A DNA stretch of 64,000 bases from Gloeopeniophorella convolvens (GCA_022496205.1 WTXD01000012.1:248001-312000), one strand, 5' to 3'. Positions 45,084 to 57,272 are shown, counted from the stretch's first letter. Notes: a model not told the origin generated them from the letters alone. A program made the numbers and translations.

Positions 45084-45892
45084 GCCACATATCAAAGTGA
45101 CTGTATCCCATGTACTAGTTTCGGAATAAGATAGAATAGAATCCGTGTTTGAGTCGTTGCGTAGGTGGACGCCCTAGGGTGCTAAGAACTAGCCTATAGT
45201 CTAGACCGGCAGAGGCTGACCGACCACACACCAGTGTAGTAGGGCGCGGGGTCATAGCATCATTATCATCGAATGCAAGCAGAGGACCCGACAGACACTG
45301 GCTTCCTTACCAGTCCTTAACAGTTCCTGGCGAACGGAAACGGCGCAAGATCTGGGCGTGCGTCTATCAAACTCACAATGCACTGGCGTAGCGCTCGGAC
45401 TCGTGAGGGTGGCCTACGTAGCATTCTGCGGGTCCGAGCCCGAGGAATACAAGCCCCGGACCCCGTCGACTGAGGCCAGCGACGGACTACTCCTATTAAT
45501 GATGGGACCTGAGCGGTGGGCAGATCTTGGTGAGAATTTCCCGGGACTCAGGCCGCGTCGACCACCAGGGATAAAGAGAGGGCGGATAGCCCTCGGCCGT
45601 GCCAGCGACTGTTTCACATCCTCAACTGCCATGTTCGGTGTATCCGCGATGCAGTCCAGATACATTTTTTCTCCGCTCCGTTTGTCTTGAAGCTTGATAC
45701 TGGGTGCTCACCAACTTAACGGCGGTGAAGTTCAGGTGAAGCTACTAGTATTTTCAGTCGCCGGACGCGCGATGCGCGTGACTGCATTTCTTTCCCAGCA
45801 CATGACCTTACATACCATGGGCGGTTCCCGCCGCCTCAGCGCCGCCCAGGTTCGCAGCCGCCCATTGTCCAGCCTTGTCCTCGACGGTCACG
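45084..45892. other. Intergenic, including duplicated promoter of thioesterase copy 2
   Basis: From 45703 the sequence matches the promoter of thioesterase copy 1. The left part is unique, with no gene seen. Confidence 0.5.
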
Positions 45893-47372
45893 ATGTGCCG
45901 CTACCTTTTCGTCCTCGCATCTGCGCTCGGGGTTCTAGCCAGGCCTACACAGGATGTGCTGTCGCTTGCAGCTCCGAGGCCCCTCGTGATATGGCATGGA
46001 ATGGGTAGGTTTCCCCGCTGCGTCCGTCGGACGTGCCCGGGAGGAGTGACACGCTGCCCCTCGCCAGGCGATTCGTATGCGTCATCCGGCATGCAACAGG
46101 TCCAGTCCCGCATCGTTGACGTACATCCCAAAATATTCATCCACAATGTCTACATCGATCCAGACGTGAAGGAAGACGAGCGCGCCGGTTTCGTGCGTGC
46201 CTACAGCCGTTCTGCGCGCGCCTGTGCACCCTGACCGCCTACCGAGCAGTACGGCAACATCAACGAGCAGATCGAGCAGGTCGCGCAGCAGCTCCAGAAC
46301 GTGTCCGAGCTGTCGGGCGGCTTCGACGCAATTGGCTTCTCGCAAGGTTCGTTCGCGCAGTGCCCGGGCGCCTGATGCAAAGCAGTTGACACGGCCGGGT
46401 CCACAGGCGGCCAGTTCCTTCGCGCGTTCGTCGAGCGACACAACGTCCCCCCTGTACGTAATCTCATTACCTTTGGCTCACAACATATGGGTGTCGCGGA
46501 CATCGCTGCGTGCAAGCCGTACGACCTGCTGTGCCAGCTCGCGCGCATCGCGGCGCGGGTGGGCGTGTACAGCGAGTGGGCGCAGCGCAATCTCGTTCAG
46601 GTACGTACGCTCCACTACAACGTTTACCTCGATGTTTCTGCGCGCCTGATGCGATGCGCGCCCGGCAGGCGCAGTACTTCCGCGACCCGAGCCAGCTCCC
46701 GCGGTACCTCGAGGTGAACCGCTTCCTCGCGGACATCAACAACGAGGTGCCTGCGGCGCGCAACGCCACGTACGCCCCTCGGCTCAGCGCGCTCGAGCAC
46801 CTCGTCCTCGTCGGCTTCGCGCGGGACCGCACCGTCGTGCCCAAGGAGAGCCCGTGGTTCGGCTCGTGGGCACCACCCGCTGAGGAGGACGGCCGCGCGC
46901 CGCAGAAGACGATCGTGCTGATGCGCGAGCAGCCGCTGTACATCGAGGATTGGATCGGGTTGCGCGCGCTCGACGAGGCGGGGCGCGTCGTGCTCGCGAT
47001 CTGCCCGGGCGAGCACATGGAACTCGCGTTCGTGTGCTGGCAGCCGCTTATTGAGCGGTACGTCGGTGGGCCGGCGTAGTTTTGCCCACCTGCAGCCACT
47101 TCCAGATCCGGGGCAGCATATGCCGTGCCGCCGCATGTACTCGACCGCCTTAATCCGAAACGCCGCAGCCGTGGACTATCCTGCCTTTGCAGAAGAACTA
47201 CGGCCTTCGCTCGCGCGAGGAGGCTCGCATGCAACTGTGCGGTGCCGCGTGCGCCGCGGATCTGCGCAGGCCCAGCCCCACCCCACGCGTTCCTCGAGAA
47301 CGTGCCAGGGATGCTTCGTGGGTTCGGCCTTTCTCACCCTGCTAGGGTCCCGTTTTTCCGGCGCGTGGGCTT
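45703..47372. repeat. Segmental duplication module A, copy 2 (inverted relative to 4830-6480)
   Basis: Promoter, five exons, four introns and about 290 bases of 3' flank correspond to copy 1 in inverted orientation. Similarity ends near 45703 and 47372. Confidence 0.8.
45893..47079 (+). CDS. PPT1: Palmitoyl-protein thioesterase, copy 2
   Basis: Same enzyme class as copy 1: secretory/vacuolar serine hydrolase cleaving protein-bound fatty acyl thioesters. The signal peptide MCRYLFVLASALGVLA is followed by LVIWHGMGDSYAS, MQQVQSRIVDVHPKIFIHNV, the nucleophile motif GFSQGGQFLRAF, LITFGSQHMGVADI, and late EDWIGLRALDEAGR and CPGEHMELAF. Exon structure and intron positions are the same as in copy 1 and all joins keep the frame, so both copies appear functional. 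Differences concentrate in the second exon (VDVHPKIFIHNVYIDPD versus a more diverged reading in copy 1) and near the last His (CPGEHMELAFVCWQ versus CDGEHMQLPRACWE), close to the active site. Confidence 0.9.
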
Positions 47373-47992
47373 AGCAGTGCTACCTCGCACGGTTCAATTA
47401 TATCTTTTTGCCTTCTTCGGTACTTGTGAGTCCTGACTCAGGATGCTGGGTGGAGGCCTGCCTGCCTTCCATTCTTACCTCCAACTCCCCCCGCTACGCT
47501 TTCTCTGCCCTGACTGGCGTTGCACGTGGTCTCTGCTCCGCATTGCATCCACTTGACGTAGACGCCGGGTTCGCAACGACTTCTCAGCGTCATAATGGTA
47601 TGTTCGTGTAATAGGGGAACAGGGTTGGGAGATAGACAGAAGGCAGGAATGACTATTGATCAGTGAGAGGACCAGAAGGATAATTGCGCTGCGTGGGATT
47701 CTCTACGCCAAAGCGCACGTAACTGGATTTGTTTCTAAAAGTTTGCATAATAACCTCGCGCGGTGTCGCGCAAGTGCCGCATAACGACCTCTAATACATG
47801 TGCCTTTGGAAAGTCCAACTTGCCAACCGCCGACTTTATATAAATTTTCTGGTCTTTTCGCGAAAGTCATTATCAGAAAGAAGGGAATAACCGTTCCGAT
47901 ACTCTGGACGGGCTATCGCTGACCCAGTTCAGCTACTTCAAATAGCTGAGCCAAGCGACAGTCCGTGCGGGGAAGTCAAGCCCCCAAACAAC
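47080..47992. other. Convergent 3' region
   Basis: The first 290 bases are the duplicated 3' flank of the thioesterase. The rest is AT-richer and unique, with no gene seen. Confidence 0.45.
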
Positions 47993-49812
47993 TCACTGCC
48001 AACGATTGTCTTCGTCGGTGCTGCATGACCCCAGCGAACCGGTTCCACCCGGGCCAATTGCAACACGCTGGCGGTCAGCAGGCCCGCTCGGGGGCGAGGC
48101 ATGGTCCACGATCTCCCATCTCTGCCACGGCGCACGGCAGCTGGGTTGTGTGCTGGCCTCGTCGGAAACATGCTGCGATCCGCCATGCAGCACGCCAACA
48201 CGCATTCCCGAGAGGAGCTGGCCCCCGAAAGAGTCAGCGTTGAGTAAGTAGTCGCGGGAGGCTGGTGAAGCGGAAAACGTACGTTGTGTGCCGCGTTGGA
48301 GTGCGAGTACACACCGCCCATGAAAATGGTTGTCGCATCTTTGCCAAGATACGCAGCTACATGCTGCGTCCACCTGGGTGGTCATCGAGGAAGTGCGAGA
48401 CGTCGTGAATGAAACCACCGATCAGGACGAGCGCCCGTTGGCCGGACTGCTGTTGATCTGATGCAATTTTATGGGCGTGAGCACTGCGTGAGCCCTGATG
48501 GGGAATAGTTCTATTTAAACAACTTACAGCTATCCCAGCTTATCACTGGGAGACACGCCGGATCCGGAGGCTTGGTGAGGGCATCCTGTTCACGTTTGAG
48601 ACGCTTCAGCTGCATCGTTAGCTCCCCCTTCTTGATTTCGCCCGAAGGAAAGACCTTCAGATGCGACGCAAGGCCCGCAATCGAACACATGGCAATGAAC
48701 CACTTCGTGGGATCGTATTGATACCACTTTGTTGCATTCCGGTAGTCCATAGGGAACTGGTGATGGAAGTTGTGGTAGCCTTCACCGAGGGTGAGTATGC
48801 AGTGAAGAAATGATCTCTTGGAGATAGCTTGTCGTCGTATGTGGTCTCTCCGAAGTAGTGTGCAACTGAATTGACGCTAAAGACAGACTGGAGGGATCGC
48901 AAAGTTAATCAATTTGACCCTCCCTGGTGGAGCGAGAAGAGAAGTTCACTGACGTGGTGAACGAACAGTAGCCTTGCAAAGCAGGCATAGAAGAAGCCAC
49001 CGCGCCAATCGCCCCAGAGATACCCGGGTATCGAAGCCGGGATGACAAAACCGAACAGGAGGGCGACTTGAAAGTAACGGCGATGCTGCCATGTCACCAC
49101 CGCGTTGTTCTTGAGGTCGCTTATATCAGCTGCGCCAGGTTTCACAAGCGGGTCCAGGAGCATCCAGCCTATGTGTGTGTACCAGAATCCATGGTGCGCG
49201 CCATAAGGATCTAGATCTGTGTCCGTGTACCTGCAACGCGTGGTTCAAAACGTATGACGGGATAGAGGGGACGGAGTAAAGCACCTGTGGTGTGCTCGGT
49301 GCCCCCGCGCCCACCAGCGAATGGACCCTTGGATCGCAGCTCCGCCTGTGATCGCGAGGAAGTATTGAAGGACGGGCGATGCATTGTATGACCGGTGAGC
49401 CCACAGACGGTGGTAACCTGTTCCGTGTCAGTGAAGAATACAGAGATACGATGGCCATCTCAAGTACCTGCGGTTATGCCTAGTCAAGGGAATCGTCAGC
49501 ACCAATCTTGAAGACGTCATGCGTTGAGAACTCACCGAGCATGTTCAGGACATAAAGAACTATACAGAACAGCAAGGTCTCCCCCGTCAATGTCGTGGTA
49601 TATGCCCCATACAACGTGACCAATGGCAACGAAGCCTCCACCAGAAGATTGAACCACCTGACGCGGGGAATATACTCCTGCAGGCGTCGAGAGTACGCAT
49701 CGAGGTGCAGGGGGACAACGGCCCGGTCACTGGGGACAGTCTTCGGTTTGTGATCACCCTCGACTCGGCTGGGGGCGCGCAGTTTTTTGCCTGCCCCGGT
49801 CGTCGCTGGCAT
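47993..49812 (-). CDS. OLE1: Delta-9 acyl-CoA desaturase with C-terminal cytochrome b5 domain
   Basis: ER diiron desaturase that makes palmitoleate/oleate from saturated acyl-CoA, with a fused cytochrome b5 electron donor as in fungal Ole1. The start [20 protein letters not shown] leads to membrane segments, then three His boxes: [20 protein letters not shown] and [17 protein letters not shown]. The b5 part reads [39 protein letters not shown] and [11 protein letters not shown] 12-base microexon (49468-49479) codes the ITA of GITAGYHRLW. Two frame breaks, at about 48796 (just before the third His box) and 48361 (inside b5), each look like one missing base. The flanks are fully conserved, so an assembly error is more likely than a pseudogene, but a dying paralogue is possible. 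Confidence 0.88.
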
Positions 49813-50840
49813 GGCTGGCTGCTGTGGGATAGGTAGGTGGATGAAAGGACTGAGGAGCGTCAGGGCGTACCTGGTGGCCTCTTCCCTGAGTGTATATCTG
49901 GCGATGAATTGCATCCCATCCATTGTTGCGATCGGACCGCGTGCGTGCGCGAGCTCCCCCCGCACTCGCTGGCTCCCTCCCTCCGTCGGTGTCGCGCGCG
50001 CACGCGTGTTCATCCTCGACTCGTATTTAGTATAAAACGAACGTATCTACGTCGAGCAAACGCTGCGCGCTTGCCGCGAATCGACCGTACAATCCAACGT
50101 TCATCCTATCGTCGTCGGGTCTGTCACAAAAGGAGACCGACGCAAGGGGGTCCGTATGACCAGGGGGTTAGTTGCCGAGCAAGCGAGCCCCCACCACTCA
50201 GGGCGGTCCAGATGGGCATGCTCGGTGCCCGGCGCCGTTGCCGTAAGAAACATCACATGATGCGGCGCGCGCTTAACTTTCCGTGCATGCTAGGTGAGTG
50301 AGTCCATTGAAGCCCTCAGCTGGTTCGCCGAGTTGCGGCGTGTATCAGGCCCCAACCTGCACCGCCCATCCAAGCAGAGACTGCTCCAAAAAAACAAAAA
50401 TTAGAGCAAGATGGTAATGATAGTCGCGGTAGAGATAGATCATCTCCTATCCAGGCAAGTGAACTGTGAGAGACGTGATGGATCAGAGATCAACATATAA
50501 GTATATTACTTGATGGCCGATGGGTGGTATCACGTCGCGGCGGGATCCAGCGACGGCTGCTGGACTCTAATAATACGTGCGTGTGCCCTGCTAATGCCGG
50601 CGGCTGCCCTGTGCCCGCGACGACCAACAGCGATACCAATCGCAGAGCACAGCACGTCCAGCAACCAACACAATCCAACCATCATGCATTATCACCTCGA
50701 GAGAGTGCGTGTGTGCGTGTCCAAATCCATGTCCAAGCGAGCGAGCAATGCCTATTAACACAATCCAATCCGATCCGATCCGACGACAAGAAATAACTAA
50801 CTAACGAGCGACAACACAGCAACAGCAACGCACGCGGGGC
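49813..50840. other. Upstream region of the desaturase
   Basis: About 1 kb between the desaturase start and the 3' end of aspartic protease 1, both on the minus strand. Contains a short CCGAT tandem at about 50764-50787. No gene seen. Confidence 0.45.
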
Positions 50841-52919
50841 CTACGCCAGCACGAGCGCGCCGCCGAGCAGCGCGCCGAGCACAGCGGCGAGCGCGCCGCG
50901 CGGCACGGAGAGCGGCGCCGCGGCGGCTGCACACACAAACACACACACACACGTCAGCCTCCACTGAACCACTGCGAGAGGCGAGGGCACGCACACTGTC
51001 CGCCGGCCGAGGGCGTCGGCAGGCCCGTGTTGCTCACTTTGGCGGGGCCCGTCACGGGGCCGGGCGTGCCTGGCAGAGGGACGGATGAGAACGTGTTCGG
51101 GGGCCCCGACGACGACGACGACGATATTTCAGATGATGATGATGAGGATGATGTTCCCGATGAGGAGGACGGGGGCCCTGCCGCGCAAAGACGGGGATGA
51201 GGATGCGTGCGAGAGCGCGCGCGCAGAGCACCAAAAAGGGCGCGCGGCAGGGCCACGCGGGGGAAGTGCAAGGGGAAGAGGGAGGGGCAGAACAAGGGAG
51301 CAGAGCGACGCACCTGACGAGCCGCCCGCGGCGTCCGAGAGCTGCGCAAAGCCGACCGCCGGCGGGCTCGCGCGGTACACCGAGTACACGTTTTTCTGCG
51401 CGCGCGCGCGCGTGTCAGCACAAACACACACACTCAGCAGGAGAGACGGGGGCACGCACGAGGAACGTGTCGCCGACGATCCACGACGGGTTGCCCTGCC
51501 CGGGCTGCACGTTCGTGCCCTGCGTGATGTCGAAGATGCCGCCGAGGCACTGCCCGCCGCTCACCGTGCCCAGGTTGAGGTCCTCGATGCTGACCGGCCA
51601 CGACGGCCCGCCGAACGAGATGGACACGGTCAGCTTCGTGTTGCACGCTGTGCGCGCGCGGGTGCGTCAGCACACACACACACGCGGAGCGGGGACGGAA
51701 CGCGCGACGCACGGAAGGAGAAGAAGCCGGCCATGTTGCCGCCGAGCGCCTGCGAGCCCGACACGGCGCCCCAGATCGCGTTGACCGCGGCCGTGGGCCC
51801 GCCGATGAGCGTCGTGCCCGTGTCGATCGCGGCGAGCGCCGCGTCGCCGCCGGCGACGCTCACCGCGTTGCCGTTCACATTGACGCCGGTGACGGTCTGC
51901 AGCCAGAACGAGCCGCCGCCCGAGGGCGGCGAGAACGTCTGGAAGTCGATGTTGCCCTGGAAGAGCGTCTGGTTCGTGCCGCCGAGGGTGAGCACGCCGC
52001 CGGGCTCCTCGTTCGCGGCGCTCGGGTCGTTCACGAAGCGCGTGATGAAGAAGGCGAACTCGGGGCTCGTGAACTGGTTGCCGTTCGCGAGCGCCTGCCA
52101 GAAGGGCAGCGCGCCCGAGGCGGCGATGCCCTGGAACGCGAGGCCCATGATGCCCGCGAGCTCGCCGTCGATGAGCCCCGACGAGATCGAGTCGACCGCA
52201 ACTGAATATCGCGCGTGTGAGCGGGGTACGGAAGGGAAGCGCGCGCTACGCACCAAAGGTCTGCTGGGCGACGGTGAACGGGCCCATGGTGACGGTGTCC
52301 TGGGCGAGGGTGCCGGAGGCTTCGCCCGAGCCGTAGCGCAGCGACACGGGCTGGTTGCTCGCCTGGAGGGACGACGACTTGGTCGTGTCGAGCTCCGGCG
52401 TGCCCGCCGGGCAGTTTGAGCACTGGCTGGTCGCGAACCAGAGGTCGGACGAGCCCGTATCGAGGACGAGGTTGAACTGCTGCCCGCTGTGTCGGCGGTA
52501 AGCCTCAAGCCACAAGCCACAGACACAGCCCCGCGGGGCGACTTACGGCGTGCCGACGCTGACCTGGGCAAAGTAGCTCGTGTCCGCGCCCTTTGAATTG
52601 GACGGGTTAGCGACGGGCCCGGGCGGCCGGCGCTTGGGCCGGCGATTGGAGCGAGGAGATGACGCACCTGGTTGGTGATGCCGATGTCTGTGGTCTGCGC
52701 TCTGCGGGGGTTGCTGTCTGCAGGGGCAAAGCCGTACTTTGCCTTTATGCTGGCGGCGACGCCGGCGTAGAAGGCGGTGTCAGCCTCGGGGCCGGCCCTG
52801 CGGGCGGAGGCGCGGCGGACGATGGGGATGTGGAGGGCGTTGGAGTCGCTCTGGGGGGACGGCGCAGCCGCGGCGAGAGAGGCGAGGAGAGCGAGGGAGG
52901 GGAGTATTGAGGGGAGCAT
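50841..52919 (-). CDS. Secreted pepsin-type aspartic protease 1 (A1) with C-terminal hydrophobic anchor
   Basis: Acid endopeptidase of family A1. The signal peptide MLPSILPSLALLASLAAA is followed by a propeptide, then GADTSYFAQVSVGTP, the first catalytic triplet in FNLVLDTGSSDLWFATSQC, LRYGSGEASGTLAQDTVTMG, and the second in LAAIDTGTTLIGGPTAAVNA, then NPSWIVGDTFLKNVYSVY. After the fold comes a Ser-rich linker (about 51180-51020) and a last exon of about 28 residues, PLSVPRGALAAVLGALLGG..LVLA, which looks like a GPI-anchor signal. Many introns; those of the 3' half carry GT/CA dinucleotide tracts. No frame break seen. Related to aspartic protease 2, with the HIT-finger gene in between. Confidence 0.9.
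50928..50952. repeat. CA/GT dinucleotide tract in a protease intron
   Basis: Interrupted CA repeat lying just before the last coding exon of aspartic protease 1 (read as GT on the coding strand). Similar tracts occur at about 51419, 51671, 54532 and 55322 in introns of the two proteases. Confidence 0.75.
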
Positions 52920-53219
52920 GATGATGGTGGTGAGGGGGAGAAAGAGGAGTGGCTTGGCCCTGGACGAAAGCGTGTGGCGAGGATATGAGGGCCAAGGGGC
53001 CAAGGGGAGATGCAGCCTTGGCGAGGGGGAATGTCAAGTAGAAGAAAGAGGGGCAGGACTCGCACGGCGAGGGGAGAGAGTCGGAATAATATGGGAGAGG
53101 GAGAAAGCACAGCTTTCTCGCACGATATGGAGCGGAGACAGTCACTCGACAGCGCGACGTTGCTGCGCACCGCGCCGCGCTCTCTCCTTGTTCCCATCCG
53201 CATGACCTAAACAAGGGCG
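52920..53219. other. Short interval upstream of aspartic protease 1
   Basis: 300 bases between the protease start and the stop of the HIT-finger gene on the same strand. It must contain the protease promoter. No TATA box noticed. Confidence 0.4.
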
Positions 53220-53982
53220 CTACTTATCATCATCATTCTCCCGCGCTCCAATCCAATCCAGCCCCAGCCCCCCCGACCCGCCCCGCACCGCGCCCTCAAT
53301 CGCTCCAGCCAGCGCGCGCATCCCCTCCCGCTCCTCCCCGCCCCCCGATCCCGATCCCGAACCCGCCTCGTCCCCCCGCGACACCCCAAGCGCCGCCTCC
53401 AGCGCCTCCTCCCGCGCCGCCCCGCGCAGCCCGTCAAGCCGCACCAACAGCGCCCGGAGCTCCGGATGCGCACGCAGCGCCGCGCGCACGCCCGGCGCCG
53501 TCGCTGCGTCGCCGCGTCAGCGCGCCGCGGCAGACCACACCACGCCCACGCACCGATCGCCTCGTACTGCGCGAGCGAGAGCGGCTTCGGGTCGTCGCGC
53601 TGCAGCGGGTCCGGGAACGCGCTCGCCTCGGGCACGTACGGCCACTTGAGCGCCGCGAGCGGCGCAGCGGCCGCTCCTCCGCATCCGTCTCCGTCTCCCC
53701 CGCGCCTCCCTCCTCCGCCTCGGGCGCCCGGGCTGGCGCGCCGCACGATGTTGCTGGCGCAGCGGCAGCGCGTGAGACACGGCGCGCGCGGCAGGCAGGC
53801 GGACGGACGGACGGACCTTTGTGCTGTTTATAGCACGGCGCGGAGCAGCTGCGCGGGGACGTCAGCGGGGCGCCGGGGCGGCGCGGTGCGGGCACGCACT
53901 AGACGGCGCGGCACGCCGCACAGGCGTACTTGGACTCGTGCGCGCTGCAGATCTGGCACGGCGCGCGGGGTTTTGGTGGCAT
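53220..53982 (-). CDS. HIT-type zinc finger protein (ZNHIT3-like)
   Basis: Nuclear HIT zinc finger protein. ZNHIT3/Hit1-type members help assemble box C/D snoRNPs; the role here is by family only. Exon 1 starts MPPKPRAPCQICSAHESKYA and CAACRAV; the next exon gives YCSAPCYKQHK, completing the paired Cys/His zinc ligands. Exon 3 continues with an acidic linker, then LAALKWPYVPEASAFPDPLQ and RDDPKPLSLAQYEAI. The last exon is AVRAALRAHPELRALLVRLD ending RENDDDK. One frame break near 53660, between RPLRR and LAALKWPY, fits one lost C. Introns at about 53896-53839 and 53814-53757 join cleanly. It lies between two aspartic protease genes, all on the minus strand. Confidence 0.8.
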
Positions 53983-54449
53983 GCTTGCGGTGCCTGCGAT
54001 GGTGCTGGTCGTGTTGCAAGTGTGCACAGGTCACGGGATCCCGCGGTCGTTCCCAGCACCTTGAGAAATCAAGGCGCGTCCCTCTGCAATGATCTCGTCG
54101 GCTATCCCTCAACACCCGCGGATCTACGCGCAGCGCAGCACCCGTGGCCACCCCGCAGCACCAGACCCACCTTGAATCACACAGTTACTCTGATATCCCC
54201 GCGCGAGCGCACAAAAAAGCTTGATATAATTAGACCAGGGCACCGCTGCTAATAATACGACTGCCCCAAGTACTACTACGAGTGCGAGCAACGAACAAGT
54301 CCCTCCGGATGAGTACTGAGTATTTATAGTATGAGATCCTGCCGCTGTCAGTGTCTTCTGCGTCTGCGTCTGCCCCGTCTTCGTACATATGCACATGCAC
54401 ACGCCATGCCACGCCACGCCACGTCAGTCCATCAGGTCAGCCCCGGGGA
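53983..54449. other. Upstream region of the HIT-finger gene
   Basis: 467 bases between the HIT-finger start and the stop of aspartic protease 2. No separate gene seen. Confidence 0.4.
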
Positions 54450-56363
54450 TCACGCGAGCACGAGCGCCGCGCCGAGCAGCGCCGCCGCGCCCACGCCCGC
54501 ACCGAGCGCGCCCGCAAGCGTCCGCGCTGCAAACACACACCACGTCCAACGTCAGTATCATATCAACGCGCCAGGCGAGGAGGGGCCCACGCACGCGCAG
54601 CGTTCGAGCTCGAGCTCGGCGACGCCGCGCCCGTCGTGTCGCCCGAGCCGAACGCAGGGCCGGGCGCGCCTGCAACCACGCCGTCAATCAGCCCACGCAC
54701 AACGAACACCACGCCGCAGCGCACGACGACGCACCCGACGAGCCGCCCGCCGCGTCCGACAGCTGCGCAAAGCCGACCCCAAGCGGGCTCGCGCGGAACA
54801 CCGTATACACGTTTTTCTGCCCCGCGTCAGCACGCCGTCAGATAGACCCAGCAGGAGGAGGAAACGGCGCCCGCACGAGGAAGGTGTCGCCGACGATCCA
54901 CGCCGGGTTGCCCGCGCCGACCTGCACGTTCGTGCCCTGCGAGAGGTCGAACAGCCCGCCGAGGCACAGCCCGCCGCCGACGGGGCCCAGGTTCAGGTCC
55001 TGGATGCTGATCGGCCACGCGGGCCCGCCGAACGACAGCGCGATCGCCGGCTTGGCGTTGCACGCTGTGCTGCGCGTCAGCGCCGGTGTACGGGGGGAGG
55101 GAGGGGGGAAGGAGACGCACGAAAGGCGAAAAAGCCGGGCGTCTGCGCGCCCATAGACTGTGCGCCTGGCACCGCGCCCCAGATCGCGTTGACGGCGGCG
55201 GTCGGCGCGCCGATGAGCGTCGTGCCCGTGTCGATCGCGGCGAGCGCCTGCGCGCCGCCCGGGACGCTCACGCTCTTCCCGTTCACCGTGACCCCTGCCC
55301 AACCACACCACATCAGCCCACTACACACACACACACATCAACGACCCCGCGACGCACCGGCCACGGTCTGCGTCCAAAACGAGCCGCCCTGGTTCTGGAA
55401 GCTGAACGCCTGAAAGTCGACGTCGCCCTGGAAGAGCGTCGCGTTGCGCCCGCCGAGCGTGAGCGCGCCGCCGGGCGCGTTGCCCGTGCTCTGCGAGCGC
55501 GCGAGGAAGAACGCAAACTCGGGCGCGGCGAACTGGTTCCCGTTCAGCAGCGCCTGCCAGAAGGGCACCGCGCTGGAGACCGCGAGGCCCTGGAACGCGA
55601 GCCCGAGGATGCCCGCCTGGCCGGTGGTGTTCAGCCCGTCGCCGACCGCGTCGACCGCCACTGTGTGCGTGGGTGAGTGTGAGAGGGGACGGGAGGAGGA
55701 CGGCGGCGCACCGAAGACCTGGTTTGCGACGGAGAACGGGCCGAGCGCGACCGTGTCGCTCGCGAGCGGGCCCGAGGCCGTGCCCGAGCCGTACCGCAGC
55801 GTGACGCTGCCGCTGCCGCCGACGTTGCTCGCGAGCGAGGACGAGCTGCTCGGGTCGAGCAGCTCCGTGCCGGGCGGGCAGCTCGTGCACGCCGTCGTCG
55901 CGAACCAGAGGTCCGACGAGCCCGTGTCGAGCACGACGTCGAACGGCTGTGGACTGCACGGCGGCGTCAGTGCTCGGGGTGGGGAGAGGGAGAGCGCCCG
56001 GGAACGCACGGCGTGCCGATCGTCATCCGCCCGAGGTAGCTCGTGTCCGCCGCCTGCCACAGCCCGCCGTCATCAGCCCCCGCGGCCGGCTGCGGACACA
56101 GTGCGCGCGCAAGCGCACCTGGTTCGTGATCCCGATGTCGGCTGTCTGCACGCGCCGCCGCCGCGCGGGCAGCGGCACGTTGTACTTGTTCGCGATGCGC
56201 GCGGCGACGGCGTTGTAGTACGCGAGGTCCGCGGGGCGGTCCGCGTCGGGGCTGGGCGCTGGGGCGCGGCGGACGAGCGGGACGTGCAGCGGCCTTCGGG
56301 CGCGGGGATTGCGTTGACCGCGGACGCTGCGGCGGAGACGAGGAGGAGTATTGGGGGGATCAT
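54450..56363 (-). CDS. Secreted pepsin-type aspartic protease 2 (A1) with C-terminal hydrophobic anchor
   Basis: Paralogue of aspartic protease 1. The signal peptide MIPPILLLVSAAASAVNA is followed by a propeptide whose frame breaks at about 56293 (IPAPEG to PLHVPLVRRAP), consistent with one lost base. Catalytic triplets are in FDVVLDTGSSDLWFATTAC and LAAIDTGTTLIGAPTAAVNA, with LRYGSGTASGPLASDTVALG between. GNPAWIVGDTFLKNVYTVFR is near the end. The C-terminus is shorter than in paralogue 1: a brief Ser/Ala-rich linker and a last exon RTLAGALGAGVGAAALLGAA..LVLA, again like a GPI signal. Exon order and most intron positions match paralogue 1, so the pair arose by tandem duplication, with the HIT-finger gene now in between. 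Confidence 0.88.
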
Positions 56364-56723
56364 GGTGCGGAGGGGGGGAAGAGAAGGGAGGGGGAGAGGG
56401 AGGGAAGGAAAGAGGCGGGTGGGGCTGCTAAGTAATGGCGCGGCGGGTAAACGGGATGTCAAAGGCGCCGAGGCACGCGGTGCGAAGGATGTGGATGTGC
56501 TGCGCGCAGCAGCACCGCCCAACGCTTACTTATGTACTTTTGCACTTGGAGAGGGTCACGGTTGTGGTGCACTTGCCTCGCGTTGCTTGGCCGTGGCTTG
56601 GCTGCCGCAACGGGTGCCGCCGAGCCTTGCAGATACTGTACCTCGTCCATCTCCCGTCCCGCGCGCATGCCACCGGCGGGCGACATCGATCTGCAGGCAC
56701 CTCCGAATCTTAATCAACACTCA

Positions 56724-56748
56724 CACCCACACCCACACCCAAACACAA
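56724..56748. repeat. CACCCA-type microsatellite
   Basis: Short tandem array of CACACC/CACCCA units, imperfect at both ends. Confidence 0.7.
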
Positions 56749-57272
56749 CACTTGGGGACGTTGGGCAACTGGACGATCGATGACGATGATGCAAGACGGA
56801 TGATGTCAGGTCAAGCAGCGTGCAGCGAGCTGTTAACTGTACATGCGCTCATCAGCATGATCACTTGGCGATGACCACCGCGGACTCCGCGAGCGCGACT
56901 CGATATTACAACAGCAGTCGTCGATTCGTTCCCACCCATCTCTTCTCCAGTCGGCGGGAACATGTCTCCCAGGCCTGTCGCGACGTACGTGCACCCATCT
57001 GCATCCCATCGCGCGCGTGTCCCACATGAGCCCCGCGCGCGCTGCCTTCCCCGGATCTGCAGCCCACGCCCGTCGGTACACTGTGCATGTGTCGGTATCT
57101 GCTCAGCTCCGGGAGCCAAGCGCGCCACAACGGTCCCCTGACGAGATGCCTGTTGCTCGCGCCGGGGACGCGCCTCGACATCAACATTCAACATCAAGTA
57201 TGTAGCGTGTAATCGATGATTCAGTGGTGCTTTCTAGGTGATTTATACGCGACACAGGCGCACTATGTAAGT

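Noticed and set aside
47993..49812. Calling the desaturase a pseudogene because of two frame breaks.
   Set aside because: All three His boxes, the b5 haem motif and every splice site are conserved, and the breaks share the single-base-loss pattern seen in essential genes elsewhere in the window.
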